DNA of 7,786 nt from an uncultured Pseudomonas sp. (GTDB taxonomy: Bacteria; Pseudomonadota; Gammaproteobacteria; Pseudomonadales; Pseudomonadaceae): contig CAMPJN010000173.1 of the NCBI GenBank assembly GCA_946886875.1, forward strand, positions 1-7,786. The letters are read 5' to 3'. Positions 1-6,023 of the stretch are shown piece by piece (the stretch's first letter is position 1; each line of letters starts with the position of its first letter). The position numbers were made by a program, and so were the translations under genes. A model generated the notes under the pieces. The model had not been told where the DNA came from. It made no database searches and was given only the letters and a program-made list of their open reading frames with translations.

Positions 1-1607
1 AGTGGCAGGTACTCGCCGCGCACGCGGATCACCGTGCCGCGATTGCCGCTGAGGCTGTGGACGTCGTCGAGTTGCGGTTGCAGCGACTCGACTATGTAGG
101 TCAGCGGGATCACGTAATGCACGCGCTGCGCCGCGACTATCATGCCGTCGAGAATTGCCAGGGTCAGCGGCAGGCGGATCGAAATACGGGTGCCGACGCC
201 CGCCATCGAGTCGATATCGATACGCCCGCCGATGGCCGAAATATTGCGCCGCACCACGTCCATGCCGACGCCGCGACCGGAGAGGTCGGTGACCACCTCG
301 GCGGTGGAAAAACCGGGCATGAACACCAGTTGCCAGACCTCGCTGTCGGGCATCTCGTCGCTGACCGCAAACCCCTGTTGGCGGGCCTTGGAGATGATCT
401 TGTCGCGGGCCAGGCCGCGGCCGTCGTCGCTGATCTCGACGACGATGCGCCCGCCCTGGTGATAGGCCGCCAGGCGCACCGTGCCGTGCTCAGGCTTGCC
501 GGCGGCGCGGCGTTCGGCGGGCGTTTCGATGCCGTGGTCGACGCTGTTGCGGATGATATGGGTCAGCGGATCGGTGAGTTTTTCGATGACCCCCTTGTCC
601 AGTTCGGTGTGCTCGCCCTGCAGCTGCAGCTCGACCTGCTTGCCGAGCTTGCCGGCGGTGTCGCGCACCAGCCGCGGGAAGCGGTTGAAGATAAAGCTGA
701 TCGGCAGCATGCGGATCGACATCACCGATTCCTGCAACTCGCGGGTGTTGTGTTCGAGCTGGCCGAGGGCCTGATGGATAGCTTCGAATAGGCTCGGATC
801 GAGTTCGGTAGCGAGCTGCGCGAGCATCGCCTGGGTGATCACCAGTTCACCGACCTGATTGATCAGGCTGTCGATCTTTTCCACGCTGACGCGGATCGAG
901 CTGGACTCGCTGTCGCCGCTGCGTCTGTCGTTATTGCGCCGGTCGCTACCGCGCCTATCACCACTGCGGCGTTCTTCCACTGGTGGCGCTGGTGTCGCCG
1001 CTTCGGCCTGCGGCGGCGTACCCGGGGCGTCCTCGAACAGGCCGTAAGCGCTGTCCGTGTTGGCTGGCGCGTCGAACAAGCCGTAAGACTCATCGGTAGC
1101 GGCGGGGTTTGGCAGCCCCGGGGCATCGTCAAAAAAACCAAAGGCGTCGTCTGCGGCGGGGGCATCGTCGAACAAGCCGAAAGCCTGCTCCTCAGTGACA
1201 ACGGGAGCGGCGCTTGGCGCCTGATCGATAAAGCGTTGCAGGCGCGCGAGGGTATCGGAGACGGCGATGTCGGGGTCCTCGCGCTGGTTCTGGTGGGCGG
1301 CGAGCAGTTGCGCGAGGACGTCGCGGGCGGCGAGAAACACGTCGATCATCTCCGCCTGCAGGGCCATCCGCCCGCTGCGCAGTTTGTCCAGCAAGGTCTC
1401 GAGAACGTGGGTCAGCGCGCTCAGGTCGTCGAAGCCGAACATGCCGCTGGCGCCCTTGATCGAATGGGCCGCGCGGAAGATGCCGTCCAACGCCTCCTGA
1501 TCCGGCGCCTGGGTGTCCAGGGTCAGGAGCAGGTGTTCCAGATTGGCCAGATGTTCTTCGGCTTCCTCGAAAAACACCTGGAGAAATTGCTCCATGCCAT
1601 CGTTCAT
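1..1607 (-). CDS. cheA: Chemotaxis histidine kinase CheA (C-terminus cut by window edge)
   Basis: Cytoplasmic kinase that autophosphorylates on its P1 histidine and passes the phosphate to response regulators under receptor control. I translated the frame by hand: 535 residues are visible with no stop. The P1 Hpt domain is at residues 1-125, with phospho-accepting His48 in FRAAHSIKG. A long linker (about 130-235) contains four aromatic-acidic repeats and four RRxxD repeats; I see no folded P2 domain there. P3 dimerisation follows (about 236-300, SIRVSVEKIDSLINQVGELV). The P4 ATPase (about 300-482) has N-box HIIRNSVDHGIE, G1 DDGRGL and G2 GRGVGMDVV. The start of the CheW-like P5 domain (from about 483) is truncated by the edge. 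I chose the start at 1607 because AGG lies 9 nt upstream; Met5 (1595) is the alternative. It lies 42 nt downstream of cheY with no terminator between. CheW, CheR, CheB and CheD genes are expected to the left, but that is inference. Confidence 0.97.
   Translation of the reverse strand, partial: MNDGMEQFLQVFFEEAEEHLANLEHLLLTLDTQAPDQEALDGIFRAAHSIKGASGMFGFDDLSALTHVLETLLDKLRSGRMALQAEMIDVFLAARDVLAQLLAAHQNQREDPDIAVSDTLARLQRFIDQAPSAAPVVTEEQAFGLFDDAPAADDAFGFFDDAPGLPNPAATDESYGLFDAPANTDSAYGLFEDAPGTPPQAEAATPAPPVEERRSGDRRGSDRRNNDRRSGDSESSSIRVSVEKIDSLINQVGELVITQAMLAQLATELDPSLFEAIHQALGQLEHNTRELQESVMSIRMLPISFIFNRFPRLVRDTAGKLGKQVELQLQGEHTELDKGVIEKLTDPLTHIIRNSVDHGIETPAERRAAGKPEHGTVRLAAYHQGGRIVVEISDDGRGLARDKIISKARQQGFAVSDEMPDSEVWQLVFMPGFSTAEVVTDLSGRGVGMDVVRRNISAIGGRIDIDSMAGVGTRISIRLPLTLAILDGMIVAAQRVHYVIPLTYIVESLQPQLDDVHSLSGNRGTVIRVRGEYLP
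912..971 (-). repeat. Four tandem RRxxD pentapeptides in the CheA linker
   Basis: CheA residues 213-232 read RRSGD, RRGSD, RRNND, RRSGD: a perfect RRxxD period-five repeat just before the P3 dimerisation helix. The arginine pairs use different codons in each copy (CGC CGC, AGG CGC, CGG CGC, AGA CGC), including AGG and AGA, which are rare in GC-rich pseudomonads. The repeat is therefore kept at protein level and is not a fresh DNA duplication. The role is unknown; an electrostatic hinge or membrane/array contact is possible. Confidence 0.85.
1023..1184 (-). repeat. Four aromatic-acidic short motifs in the CheA linker
   Basis: Within CheA residues 142-195 the pattern [AS]-[FY]-G-[LF]-F-[DE]-(D)-A-P occurs four times: AFGLFDDAP, AFGFFDDAP, SYGLFDAP and AYGLFEDAP. 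The aromatic residues start at 143, 156, 175 and 188, giving spacings of 13, 19 and 13. The segments between are Ala/Pro/Asp-rich and look disordered. The motif sits where many CheA proteins have the CheY/CheB-binding P2 domain. A docking role is inference; the repetition is directly visible. Confidence 0.85.
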
Positions 1608-1649
1608 CTGCGCGCGCCTGTGCAGTGCCTACGTTTTTGAGCGGCCTGA

Positions 1650-2015
1650 TTAAGGAAGAACTTTCTTGGTCACCTCCAACAGCTTCGGCGGGTCGAAGGG
1701 CTTGACCAGCCAGCCGGTGGCGCCGGCGGCCTTGCCCTGTTGTTTCATCGCATCGCTGGACTCGGTGGTGAGCATCAGGATCGGCGTGCTGCGATAGCCG
1801 GGTAGGCCGCGCAGGCTTTTGATCAGGCTGATGCCGTCCATGTTCGGCATGTTCTGGTCGGTGAACACCAGTTGATAGCTCTTGCGCTGCGCCTTGCCCA
1901 GGCCATCGCGGCCATCCACGGCTTCGTCGACCTCGTAGCCGGCGGCGCGCAGGGTGAAACCGAGCATCTGCCGGATAGAGGTCGAGTCATCGACTATCAG
2001 GATGGTTTTGCTCAT
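1650..2015 (-). CDS. cheY: CheY-like single-domain response regulator
   Basis: A 121-residue stand-alone receiver, the expected length for CheY and the likely phosphate acceptor of the CheA encoded next to it. Asp9/Asp10 form the metal-binding acidic pair, Asp53 in FTDQNMPNMDG is the phosphorylation site, Thr84 is the conserved switch Thr and Lys105 (VKPF) is the conserved Lys. The position three residues before the Lys, Tyr106 in E. coli CheY, is Trp102 here (GWLVKPF). I chose the ATG at 2015 because GGAG lies 7 nt upstream (2026-2023) and because it forms a 4-nt ATGA overlap with the stop of the preceding regulator gene, typical of translational coupling. The open frame extends far upstream, but that part is antiparallel coding shadow of the neighbour. 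Whether it acts on the flagellar motor or on another output cannot be seen from sequence. Confidence 0.97.
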   Translation of the reverse strand: MSKTILIVDDSTSIRQMLGFTLRAAGYEVDEAVDGRDGLGKAQRKSYQLVFTDQNMPNMDGISLIKSLRGLPGYRSTPILMLTTESSDAMKQQGKAAGATGWLVKPFDPPKLLEVTKKVLP

Positions 2016-3775
2016 GAGATCGCTCCGTGCTGAGTGCGGATAGTGGCGTTGGCCGTCGGGGCAATGGCGTCGGGATGGCTCTGCTGCGCCTGGCCCCAGC
2101 ACAGTTCGGCCTTGACGCTGTTGCCCGGTGGATAGAACACCAGCTGCTGACACAGGCTGCGCACCAGGATCAGGCCGCGGCCGTGGTACTGATGGTTGAG
2201 GTCCTGGTCGAGCGGCAGCCGCTCGATATCGAAGCCTTTGCCGCTGTCGCAGACCCGCACCTGCAGGCTGTTGCCGCTGGCGTTGCCTTGCTGGCGCACC
2301 TCGACCCGGATCTCGCCCTGGGTCAGCGCGGCCAGGCGTTCGCGGCGGGTCTCGAAGTACTGCTCGAAACCGTCGGGCAGGTTCTTCATCGCTGAGTTGA
2401 GGCCGAGCAGGCCGTGGTCCAGGGCGTTGCTCAGCAGCTCGTAGAGAATCACCGCCAGGGCGCCCTGTTTTTCCGCGGCCAGGCCCAGGGTGTTGCATTG
2501 GGCGGCGACTATCGGCGCCAGGTCCAGGCGCTGCAGCTGGGTGACGCCGAAGCTCAGTTGCAGCTGCCAGTTCTCGGCGATTGCGCCGCCGACCTGTGGC
2601 GTCGGGCCATCGGTGCTGGCCTCCACGGCGCTGCATTCGAGCAGCAGGCAGGACAGATCGTCGTGCGGTTGGCGGCCATTCATATGGCTCAGCAACGCCT
2701 GTTGCAGGCTATCGATCAGGTCGCCGCGCGCGGGTTGTTGCAGGCATTGTTCCAGACGCGCCTTGCCGAACGGCTGGTGCGCGGCGTTCTCCGCCTCGAT
2801 CAAACCGTCGGAATACAGCAGCAGGCGTTGCCCTGGCGTGACGGCGACGGTTTCGTGCAGGTTTTCGAAATCGTCGCCATCGACGATGCCCAGCGGCAGG
2901 TTCAACGAGTTGAAACGGCGCACCACGGCGCCTTGCGGGTCGAGTAGCAGGGCTGCCGGAACGCCGCCGTTCCATACCGTCAGCAGGTTCTCGCGGGGGC
3001 GGTATTGCACCAGCAGGGCGGCGACGAAGCGGTCGACCGGCGAATAGGCGCGGTGGCGCAGGTTCAGTTCCCAGGCGATGCTGTCGAGGGTGAAGCCCTT
3101 GCTTGCCATGGCGTAGAAGGCTTGCGACAGCGGAATCAGGGTCAGCGCCGCGGGCAGGCCATGGCCGGTGGCGTCGGCGAGCATCACGTAGAGGTCGCCA
3201 TTGCTCGACGGACAGGCCAGCAGCAGGTCGCCTGAAACCTCGTTGGCCGGTTGCAGCAGGTAACGCACTTGCGGGTGGTCGAGCAGCTCGCTGCGCACCA
3301 GCCGGCTCATCAGGAAACGGCTGATGCGCCGTTCCTCGGCCTCGGCGTGGCGGTACTGCAACAGCTGGCGGTTCTGTTCGGCGACCTGCTCCTGGAGCAT
3401 GGCAATGCGCCCGAAGGCATTGATCTTGGCGGCGAGGATGGCGAAGTTCACCGGTTTGCCGATGAAGTCGTCGCAGCCGGCATCGAGCGAGGCGACCTGA
3501 TCGTCGGTTTCGCTCAAGCCCGAGAGCATGATGATCGGCCGCCAGCCACTGAGCTTTTGCAACTCGCGGATCGCCCGGGTGGCCGCGATGCCGCCCATGC
3601 CGGGCATCAGTTGGTCCATCAACACCAGGTCGAAGGCTGACTGCCGATACTGCTGCACCGCCCGCTCGCCGTCGCCGACCACCGTGCATTCATGCCCGAG
3701 GGAATGAATGAAGGTCTTGAGCAACAGGCCGAGGGTGGGATCGTCGTCGACGCTGAGGACGTTCAGGGGGCGCAT
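2012..3775 (-). CDS. REC-PP2C(SpoIIE/RsbU)-HATPase fused response regulator
   Basis: A 587-residue cytoplasmic regulator with three modules. The receiver (1-122) has Asp10/Asp11, phospho-acceptor Asp54 in VLMDQLMPGMGG and Lys107 in GKPV. A short coiled coil (about 125-150) leads into a SpoIIE/RsbU-type PP2C phosphatase (about 170-382), with metal-binding Asp183 (EVSGD), Asp201 (ADATGHG), DGL at 323-325 and Asp372/Asp373 (HDD). The C-terminal GHKL/RsbW-like ATPase (about 405-562) has N-box YELLSNALDHG (Glu446, Asn450), G1 CDSGKGF and G2 HGRGLILV. In this family the PP2C dephosphorylates, and the RsbW-like kinase phosphorylates, a STAS antagonist; the upstream gene encodes exactly such a protein. 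The start lies 7 nt after the STAS stop, with GAGTGAG in front of it. Phosphorylation by CheA is inferred from the operon. Similar proteins sit beside cheY-cheA in other F7-type clusters. Confidence 0.93.
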   Translation of the reverse strand: MRPLNVLSVDDDPTLGLLLKTFIHSLGHECTVVGDGERAVQQYRQSAFDLVLMDQLMPGMGGIAATRAIRELQKLSGWRPIIMLSGLSETDDQVASLDAGCDDFIGKPVNFAILAAKINAFGRIAMLQEQVAEQNRQLLQYRHAEAEERRISRFLMSRLVRSELLDHPQVRYLLQPANEVSGDLLLACPSSNGDLYVMLADATGHGLPAALTLIPLSQAFYAMASKGFTLDSIAWELNLRHRAYSPVDRFVAALLVQYRPRENLLTVWNGGVPAALLLDPQGAVVRRFNSLNLPLGIVDGDDFENLHETVAVTPGQRLLLYSDGLIEAENAAHQPFGKARLEQCLQQPARGDLIDSLQQALLSHMNGRQPHDDLSCLLLECSAVEASTDGPTPQVGGAIAENWQLQLSFGVTQLQRLDLAPIVAAQCNTLGLAAEKQGALAVILYELLSNALDHGLLGLNSAMKNLPDGFEQYFETRRERLAALTQGEIRVEVRQQGNASGNSLQVRVCDSGKGFDIERLPLDQDLNHQYHGRGLILVRSLCQQLVFYPPGNSVKAELCWGQAQQSHPDAIAPTANATIRTQHGAIS

Positions 3776-3782
3776 GGCTCAC

Positions 3783-4073
3783 TCAACTGATTTTGAACAG
3801 CTTCTGGAAATTGGCCACTTCGAATACGTCCTTGGCGGTGCCGTGCAGGCTGCGCAACTCCACACGCTTGTGCTGCGCCTGGGCCTTGTCGCGCAGCAGC
3901 AGGAGGATGCCGAGGGCGGCCGAGTCGATGTACTGCACCGCATGCAGATCGATGATCAGTACCTGCACCTCGGTTTTCGCCAGTTCCTGCTCATAGGCCT
4001 CGCGAAAGCCCCGGTAGGCCTGGAAGTCGAAACGTTCTCCGAGACGGATAACGGCTGTACCTGCGTCGCTCAT
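3783..4073 (-). CDS. STAS-domain anti-sigma factor antagonist-like protein
   Basis: A 96-residue single STAS domain, the normal size for SpoIIAA/RsbV-type antagonists. The core reads VLIIDLHAVQYIDSAALGILL, with Ser51 in the IDSAALG loop as the predicted phosphorylation site. The N-terminal beta strands (GTAVIRLGERFDF) and the C-terminal helix (DVFEVANFQKLFKI) fit the fold. AGGAAG precedes the ATG with about 8 nt spacing, and the receptor-like gene ends 17 nt upstream. The next gene, 7 nt downstream, encodes a protein with both a PP2C phosphatase and an RsbW-like kinase domain, so Ser51 is the obvious substrate of both (inference). The final target is not visible: no sigma factor lies in the window, and in SypA/SypE-like systems of Vibrio a STAS protein acts without one. 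Confidence 0.93.
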   Translation of the reverse strand: MSDAGTAVIRLGERFDFQAYRGFREAYEQELAKTEVQVLIIDLHAVQYIDSAALGILLLLRDKAQAQHKRVELRSLHGTAKDVFEVANFQKLFKIS

Positions 4074-4090
4074 AACAATGGCTTCCTATC

Positions 4091-5308
4091 CTAGAAAAAA
4101 TCGATTTCGCCGGCGTGCATCGAGGTCTGGTTGACCGGGTTGTGCACGTGGCTGTCGAGCTGTCGACGCTGGCTGTCGAGGCGATCCTGCTGGGCGTCCT
4201 GGCTAAGTTGCGCGACGCCTTCAAGACCGCCGCAGACCCGTTCGAGCTTTTCCGTGTGCTTGCCGATCTGGGCCAGCAGCTGGCTGCTGAGATCCTGGAA
4301 TTGCAAGGCGGTGATGGCCGCGTTTACGTCAACGGAAAAGGCTCTGGATATCTGCTCCAGTTCTTCCACGGCGATCACTGTCGAGCCGTTCATCTGCTCC
4401 AGTTCGTCGAGCATGGTGTGGATTTTCTTCTTCGAGGTCATGGCCACGCTCATATCCCTGGCCGCCAACTGGCTGATCGCGGCGTCGGCCTGCTGCAACT
4501 CGGCGTGTACGGTATTGATGTGGGTGCGAATGGCTTCGGAGAACACGCTGGAACGGGTCGACAGCGCGCGTACTTCATCGGCGACCACGGCGAAACCGCG
4601 GCCGGCCTCGCCGGCGCGTGCGGCCTCGATGGCGGCATTCAGCGCGAGCAAATTGGTTTGTTTGGCGATGGCGTCCATGTCTGCGGTGGATTTCACGATT
4701 TCGCCGATCTTCGCCGTAATACGGTCGATGCTGTCGACCAGCTCCATCGAGGTGCGGCTGGTTTCCACGGTGGCATCGACGAAGAAACTCAGGGTCTCCT
4801 GGGTGGTGCTGACGAATTGGCCGAAGTTCACCTCGCGACTGTCGTGCTGATCGGCCCGGTAGCGGTCGGTAAGCGAACCGGCGATCTGTAACTGGCGCTC
4901 GATCAGCTGGTTGAGGCGGGTGAAGCTGCCGATCAAGCCGTCGATCGCCGTGCCGAGCAATTGATCGATCTGGCGGCTGCGCTCGGCGATCGCTTGCGCC
5001 TCGTTAGCCACCCCTTGGCGCACGGGCTCGAATTCGTCGTGCAGCGCCAGGTTGGCCGACTGCGCCTGCTCGGATGCGCTCGCGTCGAGTGCCTCGCGTT
5101 GGCACAGGCGGCGGTACAGGTAGGCGAAGCTGGCCAGGCTTGCGAGCGCGCCGGGGATCAGCGCCTGCCAACCGGACAACCCGGCGCCGAGCAGCGCCAG
5201 GCTCAACAGCCAGGGCATGCCGAACAGACTGGAAAGGAGGGGGATAGGTAGCGGTGAGGTGCTTTGTCCGAGCATTGAGCGACTAATCCCTGTGCAATAC
5301 GGATTCAT
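4091..5308 (-). CDS. Methyl-accepting chemotaxis-like protein, no sensor domain, CheZ-like C-terminal motif
   Basis: A 405-residue membrane-anchored receptor-type signalling protein, first in the operon. A tight hydrophobic hairpin (about 22-45 and 48-66) with almost no periplasmic loop leads into a long helical region (70-213). The hallmark hairpin tip (about 214-250) includes [17 protein letters not shown] and [13 protein letters not shown]. The returning arm is helical to about 360. I see no HAMP, PAS or periplasmic ligand-binding domain, and no NWETF-type CheR tether. Near the end, [11 protein letters not shown] (335-345) matches the CheZ catalytic region (FQDLTGQ, DxxxQ), with Asp339 and Gln343 in register. 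The protein stops in EIDFF. It should couple to CheA/CheW, with a possible extra phosphatase role (inference). The start is uncertain: ATG 5308 lacks a well-spaced SD, while ATG 5275 (Met12) has AGGGA 11 nt upstream and suits the candidate promoter better. Confidence 0.9.
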   Translation of the reverse strand: MNPYCTGISRSMLGQSTSPLPIPLLSSLFGMPWLLSLALLGAGLSGWQALIPGALASLASFAYLYRRLCQREALDASASEQAQSANLALHDEFEPVRQGVANEAQAIAERSRQIDQLLGTAIDGLIGSFTRLNQLIERQLQIAGSLTDRYRADQHDSREVNFGQFVSTTQETLSFFVDATVETSRTSMELVDSIDRITAKIGEIVKSTADMDAIAKQTNLLALNAAIEAARAGEAGRGFAVVADEVRALSTRSSVFSEAIRTHINTVHAELQQADAAISQLAARDMSVAMTSKKKIHTMLDELEQMNGSTVIAVEELEQISRAFSVDVNAAITALQFQDLSSQLLAQIGKHTEKLERVCGGLEGVAQLSQDAQQDRLDSQRRQLDSHVHNPVNQTSMHAGEIDFF

Positions 5309-5323
5309 CCTGGATTTGGCTTA

Positions 5324-5351
5324 ACCCTAGGAGTGCCGAGGGCTTTGTCAA
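5324..5351 (-). promoter_or_regulatory. Candidate sigma70-type promoter for the chemosensory operon
   Basis: On the minus strand a perfect -35 TTGACA (5351-5346) is followed by 16 nt and a weak -10 TAGGGT (5329-5324; 3 of 6 matches). The predicted transcript start is near 5317. That leaves only about 8 nt before the ATG at 5308 but about 41 nt before the ATG at 5275, where AGGGA can serve as SD. Overlapping the -35 is a direct repeat GTCAAAT (plus strand 5347-5353 and 5356-5362), possibly an operator. Judged by eye only. Confidence 0.35.
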
Positions 5352-5435
5352 ATGAGTCAAATCACCGGCGCGGGAACTGGGACGTCGACGAACGGCTTCA
5401 ACCCGGAAACGCCCGGCTTTAACCGCTTCGCCAGC

Positions 5436-5464
5436 AGAATAATGGAATTAAAAACAGCTTTTAA
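5436..5464 (-). promoter_or_regulatory. Second candidate promoter in AT-rich pocket, minus strand
   Basis: Minus-strand TTAAAA (5464-5459; 4 of 6 to TTGACA) and TATTCT (5441-5436; 4 of 6 to TATAAT) are separated by an ideal 17 nt. They lie in a conspicuously AT-rich pocket (about 5438-5515) between GC-rich genes. It would give a 5' leader of roughly 120-155 nt for the chemosensory operon. The same pocket probably holds the plus-strand promoter of the MAPEG gene, but I could not pick convincing boxes for it. Confidence 0.25.
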
Positions 5465-5595
5465 GGTGAAAATATTCTTAGCAGGCGACGAACTAAATTG
5501 ACCGAATAGACAATAAGCCGGCGCGAGCAAACATGGACGGCCGTGCAAGGACCGGGCAGGCTACGACGCTTCCTTGTTTTGTCGTCGGAGTAACC

Positions 5596-5982
5596 ATGAC
5601 GCTCGCTTACTGGTGTGTGCTGATCGCCCTGTTCCTGCCTTATCTGTCCACTGTCACGGCGAAACTGGTCAGTGGCGGTTTCCATCCCAGGCACAACTAT
5701 GATCCGCGGGCTTTGCTCGACAACCTCAGCGGTCTCGGCCGGCGCGCCAACAATGCCCAACTCAACAGCTTCGAGGTCACCCCGGCGTTTGCCGTGGCGG
5801 TGATCATCGCCCACCTCGCCGGCGGTGCCGAGCAGGCCTTGCTCGATCAGTTGGCCATCGCCTTTATCGTCAGCCGCCTGCTCTATTTCATTTGCTATAT
5901 CGCCGACTGGGCGTCGCTGCGCTCGCTGGTCTGGTTTGTCGGCATTGGGTTGATTGTCAGTCTGTTTGTGGTTGCCGCCTGA
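5596..5982 (+). CDS. MAPEG-family integral membrane protein
   Basis: A 128-residue inner-membrane protein with four hydrophobic segments (about 4-22, 60-78, 84-102, 107-126), the size and topology of short bacterial MAPEG (eicosanoid and glutathione metabolism) proteins. Family-type signatures are RANNAQLNSFE (50-60), with the Arg/Asn/Glu pattern of the MAPEG second-helix region, and RLLYFICYIAD (94-104), with the Arg-Tyr-Tyr pattern of the third. A polar loop with HPRHNYDPR lies between helices 1 and 2. I chose ATG 5596 because GGAG lies 5 nt upstream; a longer reading from 5533 adds a non-hydrophobic leader with no SD. Substrate and reaction are unknown; members include glutathione transferases, but many bacterial ones are uncharacterised. 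It is divergent from the chemosensory operon, and nothing in the sequence ties it to chemotaxis. Confidence 0.9.
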   Translation: MTLAYWCVLIALFLPYLSTVTAKLVSGGFHPRHNYDPRALLDNLSGLGRRANNAQLNSFEVTPAFAVAVIIAHLAGGAEQALLDQLAIAFIVSRLLYFICYIADWASLRSLVWFVGIGLIVSLFVVAA

Positions 5983-5983
5983 A

Positions 5984-6016
5984 CCATTTCAGGGCGCCAG
6001 GCACGCCCTGAAATGG
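5984..6016 (+). terminator. Strong hairpin after the MAPEG gene, possible terminator
   Basis: CCATTTCAGGGCG (5984-5996) and CGCCCTGAAATGG (6004-6016) form a perfect 13-bp stem with a 7-nt loop, beginning 2 nt after the MAPEG stop codon. The position and stability fit a transcript 3' end. There is no U-tract on either strand after the stem, so it may instead be an RNA-stabilising hairpin or a Rho-assisted terminator. Confidence 0.55.
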
Positions 6017-6023
6017 GGCGTGC

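Noticed and set aside
57..791. Long plus-strand open frame (244 codons) opposite cheA
   Set aside because: It is the antisense shadow of the cheA catalytic core in GC-rich DNA. The protein shows no domain and no SD, whereas the minus strand has all CheA motifs.
1650..2636. Extended 328-codon version of CheY
   Set aside because: The extra 207 residues are Arg/Pro/Gly-rich frame-shadow of the HATPase domain. The internal ATG at 2015 has GGAG and yields a normal 121-residue CheY.
2414..2947. Plus-strand open frame opposite the PP2C region
   Set aside because: Antisense shadow of a clearly conserved domain; composition is typical of reversed GC-rich codons, with no recognisable motif.
2709..3689. 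326-codon minus-strand frame overlapping the REC-PP2C gene
   Set aside because: Arg/Pro/Ala-rich out-of-frame reading of the same strand with no domain signature.
4600..4670. Shared sequence between the two receptor genes (near 4570-4670 and 7225-7335) as a possible recombination repeat
   Set aside because: Identity is in the universally conserved MCP hairpin tip and reflects protein conservation, not a recent duplication.
4115..4891. Plus-strand 258-codon frame opposite the receptor-like gene
   Set aside because: Antisense shadow of the MCP hairpin; the motifs lie on the minus strand.
5376..5425. Possible FliA promoter upstream of the chemosensory operon (minus-strand TAAAG and GCCG)
   Set aside because: The two halves are about 20 nt apart instead of 14, so the spacing does not fit sigma28.
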